Source of the DNA: Hyphomicrobium_A sp963776675
Lineage (GTDB): Bacteria > Pseudomonadota > Alphaproteobacteria > Rhizobiales > Hyphomicrobiaceae
DNA: 64,000 nt
Assembly (NCBI GenBank): GCA_963776675.1
Contig: CAVZNR010000029.1
Coordinates: forward strand, 136,518 to 200,517
Direction: 5' to 3'
Below, one piece after another: positions 37,662 through 47,078 of the stretch (position 1 is the stretch's first letter; each line of letters starts with the position of its first letter). The notes beneath the pieces were generated by a model. That model ran no database searches, was not told where the DNA came from, and saw nothing but the letters and a program-made list of their open reading frames with translations. The translations under genes and the position numbers were made by a program.

Positions 37662-38888
37662 ATGGTCCTCCTCGCAGATACGAGCCCGGTCCCCGCAGCG
37701 GACCCCGCAGCCGAGCTGCCGCGCAAGCCCTCGCTCGCGGGGCTGAGCCGCGGCGGCTTGCGCGCCGCGCTCGCTGCGATCGGCGTGCCCGAGCGGCAGC
37801 TGCGCATGCGCGTCGGCCAGCTTTGGAGCTGGATCTACGTGCGCGGCGTTCCAGACTTCGAGGCGATGACCGACGTCTCGAAAGATCTACGCACCGCGCT
37901 CGCGGCAAGCTACACACTCGCCCGGCCCGAGATCGTCACCGAGCAGGTCTCCGTCGACGGCACGCGCAAGTGGCTCTTGCGGCTCGCGGCGCAGGGGAGT
38001 GATGGCAAGGCCCCCGAGATCGAGACGGTCTACATCCCCGAGGCCGAGCGTGGCACCTTGTGCATCTCGAGCCAGGTCGGCTGCACGCTGAACTGCACCT
38101 TCTGCCATACCGGCACGCAGCGGCTGGTGCGCAATCTTACGGCGTCCGAGATCGTCGCGCAGATCCTGCTCGCGCGCGACCGCATTGGCGACTGGCCGGG
38201 CGCGACCGCGCCGCAAGATGGGCGTCTGCTGCCCGCGAGCGAACGCAAGATCACCAACATTGTTCTGATGGGCATGGGTGAGCCGCTCTACAACTTCGAG
38301 AACGTCAGGGAGGCGGTCGAGGTCGCCGCCGACGGCGAAGGGCTCTCGGTCTCCAAGCGGCGCATCACCTTGTCCACTTCCGGCATCGTGCCGGAAATCG
38401 GCCGCTGGGGCGCGGAAGCCGGCAGCATGCTCGCCATCTCGCTGCATGCCACCAACGATGGCTTGCGCGACGAGCTTGTTCCCATCAACCGCAAGTACCC
38501 GCTCGCCGAGCTGTTGGAGGCTTGCCGCAACTATCCGGGGCTTTCGAACGCCAAGCGCATCACCTTCGAGTACGTGATGCTCAAGGGCGTGAACGACAGT
38601 CTCGCGGAGGCGCGCGCGCTGGTGCGGCTCTTGGCCGGCATTCCAGCGAAGATCAATCTCATTCCCTTTAATCCTTGGCCCGGTGCGCCCTACGAGTGCT
38701 CGGACTGGGAGCAGATCGAGCGCTTTGCCGACGTCGTCAACAAGGCGGGCTACGCCAGCCCCGTGCGCACGCCGCGCGGGCGCGACATCCATGCCGCCTG
38801 TGGGCAGCTCAAGTCGGCGAGCGTCCGCTTGCGGGCCAGTGAACGCGCCGCGGGGGCGGCGCTGCCGGCGGAGGGGAGCGGGGGTTAG
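37662..38888 (+). CDS. rlmN: 23S rRNA (adenine2503-C2)-methyltransferase
   Basis: 408 residues. A radical-SAM enzyme that methylates A2503 of 23S rRNA and A37 of some tRNAs. The iron-sulfur cysteines are in GCTLNCTFC (about residues 141-148). NIVLMGMGEPLYNFENV, ITLSTSGIVPEIGRWG and LAISLHATNDGLRDELVPINRKYP are family motifs; the second methyl-carrying cysteine is in IHAACGQL near the end. Unaltered length. The two membrane genes downstream are unrelated. Confidence 0.96.
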   Translation: MVLLADTSPVPAADPAAELPRKPSLAGLSRGGLRAALAAIGVPERQLRMRVGQLWSWIYVRGVPDFEAMTDVSKDLRTALAASYTLARPEIVTEQVSVDGTRKWLLRLAAQGSDGKAPEIETVYIPEAERGTLCISSQVGCTLNCTFCHTGTQRLVRNLTASEIVAQILLARDRIGDWPGATAPQDGRLLPASERKITNIVLMGMGEPLYNFENVREAVEVAADGEGLSVSKRRITLSTSGIVPEIGRWGAEAGSMLAISLHATNDGLRDELVPINRKYPLAELLEACRNYPGLSNAKRITFEYVMLKGVNDSLAEARALVRLLAGIPAKINLIPFNPWPGAPYECSDWEQIERFADVVNKAGYASPVRTPRGRDIHAACGQLKSASVRLRASERAAGAALPAEGSGG

Positions 38889-38893
38889 GGGAC

Positions 38894-39325
38894 GTGTTCT
38901 GGAGGACGGTCGGCCGTATCATTGTCGTCGCGCTCTCGCTTCTGGTGGCGACGGCTGCATCGATGTTCGTGCTCATCACGTTGGGGCTTGAACGCATCAC
39001 CGGCGTTCTGCATCAGCGCGAGGTCCCGGGTGACGAATTGTTCCAGGCCATGTTCGACCTGATGAACCAGGGCCTACTGCTCGCCACCAGCTTTACGGTC
39101 ATCCCGGCGCTGCTGGTGGTCTTCATCGGCGAGGTCGCCCGCATCCGCTCGGCGCTCTACTACGTGGGCGGTGGCGGCCTGTCGCTCGCCGCCATACCTC
39201 TGCTGGCGCGCTACGGACCGGGGATCACCGGCGTGCAAGCCGACCAGGTCGTTTGGCAGGTGTTCGCCACGGCCGGATTCGCCGGCGGCCTCGTCTATTG
39301 GCTGCTGGCCGGACGCAACGCATGA
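38894..39325 (+). CDS. Four-helix membrane protein, first of two relatives
   Basis: 143 residues, starting at GTG 38894. Four hydrophobic segments; the last is FATAGFAGGLVYWLLAGRNA. This ending (GF.GGL.YWL.AGR) is shared with the next gene. Unknown family and function. Only six bases follow the rlmN stop, so they are probably co-transcribed. Confidence 0.55.
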   Translation: MFWRTVGRIIVVALSLLVATAASMFVLITLGLERITGVLHQREVPGDELFQAMFDLMNQGLLLATSFTVIPALLVVFIGEVARIRSALYYVGGGGLSLAAIPLLARYGPGITGVQADQVVWQVFATAGFAGGLVYWLLAGRNA

Positions 39326-39417
39326 GGAGCTTTGCGGGTCCAAATACCGCTTTTTCGTTGGGATTTGCGGCGGCAGGCTTGTAAACTCAACACGGGACCA
39401 AAGGGGGCTTTTCGCGT

Positions 39418-39954
39418 ATGAGTATGCTTGGCACGATATTCCGGATTCTCATCGGCTTCGCCATCGCCTGCCTGGTCGCCGGCGCGGTCACGACGGCGTT
39501 CATCGTGACGCCCACCGACGTGGCTGCTTTATCTCCCGATGTGCGGCCCGAGCAGCTCGGCTATGCGGGCCTGCTGTCGCTCTATGCCGCGACCCATTCG
39601 GCGATTTTCGCCTTTCCCTTCGCGCTGATCGCCATCGCGCTCGCCGAGTGGCTGTGCGTGCGCTCGTGGATTTACTACACGATCGTCGGCATCCTGATCG
39701 CGCTCGGCGGCTTTGCGGCGGTGTCCTATTTCGAGGTCGAGGGCCAGCCCACCATCATCAACAATTATGCCCTGCGCACCTTCCTGACGGTCGGCGTGTT
39801 CGGCGGCCTGGCTTACTGGCTGGTGGCCGGGCGCAGGGCCGGGGGGCGGCGGGGCGACCGGCCGGCGCCGGCCGAGCAGGTCTCCGAGCCTGAGGAGGCG
39901 GAGGAGGACGCGGAGCCTTCGACCAGCGCCAAGCTCGCCGAAGCGGCGAATTAG
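39418..39954 (+). CDS. Four-helix membrane protein, second of two relatives
   Basis: 178 residues. Four hydrophobic segments with FLTVGVFGGLAYWLVAGRRA at the end of the last, matching the upstream gene in both pattern and position, followed by a Glu/Pro/Ala-rich cytoplasmic-type tail. The gap of 92 bp includes a start region at 39418 with no strong ribosome site. Function unknown; related pair inferred from the shared ending and helix count. Confidence 0.6.
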   Translation: MSMLGTIFRILIGFAIACLVAGAVTTAFIVTPTDVAALSPDVRPEQLGYAGLLSLYAATHSAIFAFPFALIAIALAEWLCVRSWIYYTIVGILIALGGFAAVSYFEVEGQPTIINNYALRTFLTVGVFGGLAYWLVAGRRAGGRRGDRPAPAEQVSEPEEAEEDAEPSTSAKLAEAAN

Positions 39955-40120
39955 GGCGTATTGCCCTTTTCGATTATGTCTTTGTTAGACCCGGCTATGT
40001 AATTCATCTTGTTGCAGCGCAGCGGAGCGATTATGCTTTTGTTTGCGCATTCTTAGCCCGGCGGCCGGCGAAACTGCCTCAATCGTCCGGGCCTTTGCGA
40101 GGCGGTGAAAAAAGCGGCCC

Positions 40121-40732
40121 ATGCTCGACACCCGGCTTCAGGAGCGCTTTGCGCGCCGTTGCACCGATGCCGCCTTCGGCTACACCGCGGCGACGACCGC
40201 CGCCTATGCCGCTTTTGCCGACCAGGTTTTCGACTTCTGGACCGGCGTCCTCGAGCCCCCGCGCCGCCAGCCGCCGGCACCCCAGCTCACGTGGGGCTGG
40301 CCGATGCTGCCGATGGCCGCTCCGGCGCCGCGCCGTGAGCCGACCCCTGCACCGTTTCTGCCCTTTGTCTGGGCCATGCCGGCGCAAAGGCGTCCGGTGG
40401 ATGGCGCTTTTGCCGGCGCGCATGTCGCCTTTACCGCCTGGCTTGATCTCTTTTCCTACACCGTGCCGTCACCGGCTTGGCCGATGGCATGCATGATGAT
40501 GGCCTCGGGCGTGCCCCGTTCCGTCGCCGTGCCCACGGCGGAGGCCAATATCGCCGTGATGGAGGCCGCCGAGGCCGCCACCTCATCGGTGCAGCAGGTG
40601 CTCGCCAGCTACCGCAGCGACGGCGGCCACGCGGTGGCCCGCCAGCAGTGGCCGGCGCCGAGCCTGATGATGCTGGCCATGCTGGTGCCGCTCAACGTCG
40701 GCGCGATGCTCAGCTCGATGCGCGTGGCCTAG
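40121..40732 (+). CDS. Hypothetical protein
   Basis: 203 residues, no signal peptide. Ala-, Pro- and Met-rich; two likely helical segments (CTDAAFGYTAATTAAYAAFADQVF and EANIAVMEAAEAATSSVQQVL) flank a Pro-rich central stretch with repeated WP and PAP elements. The overall look is faintly phasin-like but that is not a firm assignment. It ends eight bases before the convergent next gene. Confidence 0.4.
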   Translation: MLDTRLQERFARRCTDAAFGYTAATTAAYAAFADQVFDFWTGVLEPPRRQPPAPQLTWGWPMLPMAAPAPRREPTPAPFLPFVWAMPAQRRPVDGAFAGAHVAFTAWLDLFSYTVPSPAWPMACMMMASGVPRSVAVPTAEANIAVMEAAEAATSSVQQVLASYRSDGGHAVARQQWPAPSLMMLAMLVPLNVGAMLSSMRVA

Positions 40733-40740
40733 TCAGCCGC

Positions 40741-40993
40741 TCAGGTCGCCGCATTCTTGCTTGCAGAGCGCTTGATTCGGCAGTGCGCGCGGCGCTTTTT
40801 GCCGGTTTTGGTCGTGGTGGCCTGGCGCCAGTAGCACTCGCGTCTTGCCCCCACAGGCGCTCTCATCCAGGCCCACGCAGACCGACGGCGGCTTCCTGAT
40901 CTTGGTGACTTTGGCTCCCTCGGCCCAACCGGGTGCGGCCGGTGCACAGAGCGCGGCGATGCTGATGAGCGCCGCCAAACTTGAAATACGCAT
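40741..40993 (-). CDS. Small secreted protein, one frameshift
   Basis: Signal peptide MRISSLAALISIAALCAPAAP, then KIRKPPSVCVGLDESACGGK in one frame and CYWRQATTTKTGKKRRAHCR and a short Lys/Arg-rich tail ending at TGA 40741 in another. A one-base change near 40837-40842 joins them. The Cys-x-Trp ... Lys-rich pattern with a final Cys resembles other small basic secreted proteins of Hyphomicrobiales. Reading through gives ~84 residues. Function unknown. Confidence 0.45.
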
Positions 40994-41382
40994 AACGCAA
41001 ACTCCCCTGAAACAATGCATGTACAATGCATGAACACGAGAGAAAATCAAGCGACTTTTTCTCGCAGACTTGCCGCGGCCGTCGCGGCGCGCAAGCGAAT
41101 GATTGAAAGGAGGTTATGACTCCGCGCAAAAGCGCTATGCGCATCCGTCCAAAGCCTGACATGCGCCGCGATAAGGTTATGGCGTCTAGCGACGTCGAGG
41201 CGCCGGGCAAACTCCGCCGCGAACACGGCGATCGACACCCGCGTCGCCCGATCCCTCGCTCATTGCGAGCACGGCGAGGCGGCGGCTCGGCCGCGATCGA
41301 ACATCGGTACAAGTGAGTTCGGTCGATGCGAACTCGCACCCGCACGTCAGGCGGGGTGGCGACCGCGCATTCGCACCCTTGC
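40994..41382. other. Intergenic stretch without a convincing gene
   Basis: The rest of the gap to argG up to the palindromic repeat. It has a strong AGGAGG site 2 bases before an ATG at 41116, but the following frame (66 residues, Arg/Pro-rich) has no visible homology or codon support and is not called. No tRNA, promoter pair or terminator could be fixed. Confidence 0.5.
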
Positions 41383-41468
41383 AACCCCTCACCCGGCTCG
41401 CATGCTGTCGCATTGCGACGCCGACCTCTCCCCCTGGGAGAGGTCGAGAAGCGTCGGGGTGAGGGGTT
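41383..41468. repeat. REP-like palindromic repeat
   Basis: AACCCCTCACCC at the start pairs with GGGTGAGGGGTT at the end, and an inner hairpin GACCTCTCCC / GGGAGAGGTC lies at 41423-41445. Such GC-rich palindromes recur at 46065-46280. They are typical extragenic repeats of Hyphomicrobiales. Confidence 0.8.
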
Positions 41469-41607
41469 CGCACATCGCCTGTACGCCGTGTGCTCAGCGC
41501 CTTGCGGGGCGGCGGCCGATCCCTATAGTGCGCGGCCGTACGACGCTTCGTCGACCCGTACGATGCTCCGTCTCTCAAATCGCACCTGCCCATCCGAAAG
41601 AGCCGCG

Positions 41608-42843
<1,236 letters not shown>

Positions 42844-42885
42844 GCGTCGTGTCGACCGCTCGACGTACGGGTCGGCGCCCCGACC

Positions 42886-42936
42886 GTCAGCTCATACGTG
42901 AGGATCCGTCGCGCGCGCTCAGTGCTGCGAGTTCGG
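42886..42936. repeat. 51-bp dispersed repeat, copy 1
   Basis: Aligns without gaps to 47023-47073, with 41 of 51 identical bases, including the core CCGTCGCGCGC and AGTTCGG. It lies just after argG. Confidence 0.6.
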
Positions 42937-42993
42937 GGAGGGGCCAGGAGCAGACCACTTCCAGCTTGTTGGATCGCTACGGCTTTGCCTTGG

Positions 42994-43897
42994 TCAGAGA
43001 TCGATCGAGGCGTTCCAGACTTGCATGCAATTCCTTCCGGCGGCTTTGGCCGCGTAGAGCGCCTGGTCCGCTCGCTCAATCGATGCCTCCAAAGGCGCGT
43101 CGGCATCGAGCGGCGCGAGGCCGACCGAGACGGTCACTTGAAATGATGAGTTCCCATTACTCTTGAAATGCATGTCCGGCAAGAGCCCGGCGCAGCCGCT
43201 CGATGGCAGCGCCGCCGGTATGAATATCCGCCTCGGGCATACAAATCAGGAACTCTTCGCCGCCGTACCGGAAGAGCAAGTCGTAGGGTCGAAGCTGACT
43301 CTTAAGCTGGCGCCCAAACGTGGCGAGGACCTTGTCGCCCATTACATGGCCGTACGTGTCATTGACGTTCTTGAAGTGATCGAGGTCTAGCATCGCTAGG
43401 CAGCAAGATTGAAGTTCCCGCTTTACTAGCGCCTGCTGCTCGCGCAGCCTTGTGAGCATGCCGACCCGATTGGAAGCGCCGGTCAATGGATCGAGCTTGT
43501 AGAGGCTGTCCTCAATTTCACCCTTCGTAGTAAGAATCTCCATGCGCAGCTTTTTGAGAACATGGCTGAAGTCATCGTAATCTCGCGGTAGGTTCTTATC
43601 GCGCTTGGCCGAATTCCGAAGGAGCGTCCTCGCACAATTGTGGAGGCGTTGGTGCAAGGTTTCGATCTCGGAAAAGGCAGGATGCCCCGCCAGGGAATGT
43701 GTGCCGTCGCAATAGATCCATTGGCCAAATCGACAGTTGCGATGTGCCTCCTTTTCGAGATCTCGCTGGTCGGGTGAGAGACCGCAGATGAGAGTCCGGT
43801 TGAGTTCATCGTGCCATTGCTCATGGTGGTGGATGGCTTGATCTAGCTCGGTCAATGCTTTGTGCATTTGTTCTTGAGTGAGGTCGGAAAAGGGCAT
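42994..43897 (-). CDS. Zinc-type diguanylate cyclase (CZB-GGDEF), one frameshift
   Basis: From MPFSDLTQEQ (GGAGGATC ribosome site) the N-terminal region has HHHEQWHDELNRTLICG and HRNCRFGQWIYC, the chemoreceptor zinc-binding (CZB) pattern, followed by a GGDEF domain with LDPLTGASNRVGML and RYGGEEFLICMPEAD. An RPYD inhibitory-site motif lies five residues before GGEEF. A one-base insertion near 43176 moves the last ~60 residues (VTVSVGLAPLDADAP...) to another frame. The arrangement matches E. coli DgcZ, whose zinc binding controls c-di-GMP synthesis. Zinc control here is inferred. Confidence 0.85.
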
Positions 43898-44075
43898 GCG
43901 GATCCTCCAAAGCATCCGACAAGTCGGCGCGCTCCTTCGAGCTGTGCCAAAGGTAGGCATCCGATCCTAGATCGGGCGCCGTAGCGCTATACCTAATACA
44001 GGGTCGAAAACTTTATAGAGAGCCATGACGGCCGCAAATCGCCTTGCCGGGAGCTTTGCGCAATGTCTGCCCCGG

Positions 44076-45654
44076 GCCGATTGTGTTGAAGAAGTCCGTT
44101 GAGGACGCCGGCGAACAGTGATTCCGTGGGAGGGGGCAGCGACGGAGGCTGGCGATGATGGGATGGCAGACGGCGGACCAGGCGCGGTTCTTCTACGAGT
44201 TCCACCTCGACGAGCGCGTCCCAGCCGATCATCTTCTCCGCCGCATCGATGTGTTCACAGCAACCGCGCTTGGCGATCTGCGCCGTAAGCTCGCCGAGCA
44301 CTATAGCCACACCGGGCGGCCATCGATCGATCCCGAGCTGCTCATCCGCATGCTCATCGTGGGGTATTGCTACGGCATCCGCTCGGAGCGCCGACTGTGC
44401 GAAGAGGTCGCCGACCGGCTGACGTTCCGCTGGTTCTGCCGGTTGGATCTCGACGACAAGGTGCCCGACCACTCGACGTTCTCCAAAAACCGGCATGGCC
44501 GCTTCCGCGACAGCGATGTGTTGCGCCATGTATTTGAGCGGGTCGTTCTCGCCTGCATCACGGCGGATCTCGTCGGCGGCGATGGGCTTTGCCGTCGATG
44601 CGAGCCTCGTCGAAGCCGACGCCAACAAGGGCCGGTCGATACCCGGTGCCGAATGGAGCAAAGAGCGTGATCCAGCAACGGCGAGCCACGCCGTGAAGGA
44701 GTATCTGGCGACGCTCGACGATGCGGCCTTCGGCGCGGCGAGCGAGGTCACCCCTAAGTTCGTCTCGCCGTCCGATCCGGCAGCCCAGTGGACGGGAGCA
44801 ATGAAGAGCGCTGCGTTCTTCGCCTACGCCGACAATTACCTGATCGACGTGAAGGCCGGCATCATCCTTGACGTGGAGGCTTCTCGCGCCATCCGCCAGG
44901 CCGAGGTCGGTGCCGCGCGCACCATGATTGAGCGCACACAGCAACGCTTCGGTCTGAAGCCGAAGCTACTCGCCGCTGATACAGCCTACGGCTCGGCGCC
45001 CATGCTCAACTGGCTGGTCGAGGAGAAAGGTATCGCTCCGCACATCCCCGTCATCGACAAGTCGGCGCGCGAGGACGGCAGCTTCAGCCGAGCCGACTTC
45101 CGCTACGATGAGGACGAGGATGTCTACATCTGCCCGGCCCAACAAGGCACTCAGGACCAGCGGCACGATCGTCAACGACGAGCAGCGGCTCTATCGGGGT
45201 GCAACGGCCGACTGTCGCAGCTGTCCGCTGAAGCCGCGCTGCTGCCCGAAGGAGCCCGTGCGCAAGATCCCGCGCAGCGTCTACGAGGCGGCGCGCGACG
45301 TCGCCCGATCTTTGTTCGGCACCGAGGCCTACGCGCAGTCACGCCGTGATCGCAAGAAGGTCGAGATGCAGTTCGCCCATCTGAAACGCATCCTGCGCCT
45401 CGACCGGTTGCGCCTACGCGGGCCACGTGGTGCCAGGGATGAGTTTCTGCTCGCCGCCACGGCGCAGAACCTGCGCAAGCTTGCAAAGCTCCTCATCCGG
45501 CCGCCGCCGGATCACGGAGCGGCGTGCGTTGCGTCAGCGTAGATGGCGTCAGTGAGGCGATACAGACCGCCCTGCAGCGGGGGGCAGCATCAACGAACCG
45601 GGCGGTCAAACGGCCGCGCCGCTCTACTCGGCGACTTTGTCAACGAAATCGGCC
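44076..45654 (+). mobile_element. Insertion sequence, copy A
   Basis: About 1579 bp. The ends are GGCCGATTGTGTTGAAGAAGTC at the left (44076, 20-base stretch) and the inverse GGCCGATTTCGTTGACAAAG complement at the right end (45654), 18 of 22 positions matching. The boundaries were fixed by alignment with the inverted copy at 47079-48660, whose flanks differ. No target-site duplication was seen. It carries one transposase gene. Confidence 0.85.
44155..45542 (+). pseudogene. IS1182-like transposase (copy A), two frameshifts
   Basis: DDE transposase beginning MMGWQTADQARFFYEFHLDERVP. The SIDPELLIRMLIVGYCYGIRSERRLCEEV region and GFAVDASLVEADANKGR, PKLLAADTAYGSAPMLNWLVEEKG and the closing AQNLRKLAKLLIR look like the IS1182/IS5-type group. 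Extra bases near 44586 and 45139 break the frame; copy B is intact at both places. Copy B in turn has one at a third site, so each copy has its own errors or mutations. Family name is from memory of similar entries, not a search. Confidence 0.75.
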
Positions 45655-45724
45655 CTGAGCGCCCATTCTTTGCCGAAGAGTAGGAGTTTGCAGCTTCCTG
45701 CGAGAGAATAGCCATTGTCCCCTG

Positions 45725-46033
45725 TCACAGATCGCCGCTTCGAATCGCATCAAGAATTTCCTGCCGTTCCTCCAGCCGCCAATGCCTCTCGAACAGAGCC
45801 AGCAATTCCTTCTGGCGCGCGTCGATCTCGGTTATGCCCCACTTCGCCTGATGGAGAATCTGGATCGTCAGCGGGAACGGAACAACACCACCCTTTCCCC
45901 CGAAGTATGTCTTCTTCTTGCGGTCGAAATCCCAGTTCGAGGCCGCACTGTTCTTCCGCCGGGTCAGCAGCGCCAGGTTGCCGAGTTGATGGACACGCAG
46001 GGCGCGCTGTTGAGCGTCTGGGATAGACTTCAT
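45725..46033 (-). pseudogene. C-terminal fragment of a DUF1524/GmrSD-type restriction protein
   Basis: 102 residues with VHQLGNLALLTRRKNSAASNWDFDRKKKTYF, matching the HQLGNLTLL...N...SN..F..K pattern at the end of DUF1524 proteins of modification-dependent (GmrSD-type) restriction endonucleases. The much larger N-terminal DUF262 and HNH parts are absent; upstream is only a REP array. Probably a remnant left by deletion next to the IS. Confidence 0.65.
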
Positions 46034-46064
46034 CCATAGGCTGAGCCGGACCGCAGTGCCATCG

Positions 46065-46280
46065 ACACCTCTCCCGGAGGGAGAGGTCGGAAGCGAATGC
46101 CAATGAGCTTCCGGGTGAGGGGTTGCGCCCTATCGACGTCCTAGCCCCTCACCCGCTCGCTTGGCGTTCATGCGAAGCATGGCTTCGCCATAACCGCCAA
46201 GCTCACGACCTCTCCCCTTGGGAGAGGTTAGGTTGTGCACTCCGCGACCTCTTCACCTCTCCCCCTGGGAGAGGTCGTCT
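46065..46280. repeat. REP-like palindromic array
   Basis: Four or more hairpin units of the CCTCTCCC...GGGAGAGG and CCCCTCACCC/GGGTGAGGGG types occur within about 215 bp, the same family as 41383-41468. The gap 46034-46437 holds these repeats and no gene. Confidence 0.8.
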
Positions 46281-46437
46281 CGCGCATGGCTCGGCACATC
46301 GCGAACGCGCTTTTCAGATACGTTTGTGAGCGTTCCGTATTGGGCCAGATCCCAGACGCGGCGCGGTTAACTTGACCGCGCCGCGCGCCGCGCTTACGCT
46401 TTGATCCGGCTACAGAATAGGAGAAGGGGCAGACACT

Positions 46438-46935
46438 ATGCCGATCCGCGCCGCACTGCCGTCACTCGCCGCCATCCTCCTCATCCTGGCCACCGAGCCG
46501 GTTCTTGCCGAATGGCACTATGTGGCGCCCGGAGACGGCGACCAGAATGTCCATCGCGCGTTCGCCTTTGCCGAAAAGGGTGACGACCGGCTGGAATTCG
46601 CCTGCAACTCAAAGCGGCGCGACCTGTTCTATTCCGCAGCGGAGACTGTGTCGGAGCCGGAACTCGAGAGACTGAAAGGGGGCAAGCCGACCGTCCTCAT
46701 CCGCCTCGACGGGGTCGGCGTGGTACCGCTGGACGCCGATGATGCCTATCAGAAGGACGGCCGGCTGATCTTTGTCACCGCCGTCAAGCCTGCTTTCATC
46801 AACGATCTCGCCAAGGCGAGCAAGCCGGTCGCCGCCGGCATGCAGGCCGCCGGCAAAATCGTCCAGCAGGGCGAATTCCCGACGGATGGCCTGCAGGCAG
46901 CGTTGAAGAGCCTGGCCGCCGGCTGCGGATTTTAA
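46438..46935 (+). CDS. Secreted protein of unknown function
   Basis: 165 residues, with AGGAGAAGGGGC upstream of ATG 46438. A signal peptide (MPIRAALPSLAAILLILA..., cleavage near VLA) precedes a ~140-residue domain with CNSKRRDLFYS, LIRLDGVGVVPLDADD and two cysteines (one near the end in AAGCGF). No family recognised. It is part of the segment enclosed by the two IS copies. Confidence 0.6.
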   Translation: MPIRAALPSLAAILLILATEPVLAEWHYVAPGDGDQNVHRAFAFAEKGDDRLEFACNSKRRDLFYSAAETVSEPELERLKGGKPTVLIRLDGVGVVPLDADDAYQKDGRLIFVTAVKPAFINDLAKASKPVAAGMQAAGKIVQQGEFPTDGLQAALKSLAAGCGF

Positions 46936-47022
46936 GGACAGGCCGGATCACGCCGGTGGAAAATCAGGCAACGTTACCTGCGCTCGTCTTATGCCGAGCC
47001 GATGCTGGGTCGCGGACTGGCG

Positions 47023-47073
47023 GTCAGCTTTTCCGTCAAGAGCCGTCGCGCGCTTTCATTGCTGCAAGTTCGG
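47023..47073. repeat. 51-bp dispersed repeat, copy 2
   Basis: Partner of 42886-42936, 80% identical and ungapped. It abuts the left end of IS copy B, only six bases away. Confidence 0.6.
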
Positions 47074-47078
47074 CTCAG

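Noticed and set aside
41116..41316. Small plus-strand frame with a strong AGGAGG site
   Set aside because: The ribosome site is only two bases from the ATG, and the Arg/Pro-rich product has no homology or coding pattern.
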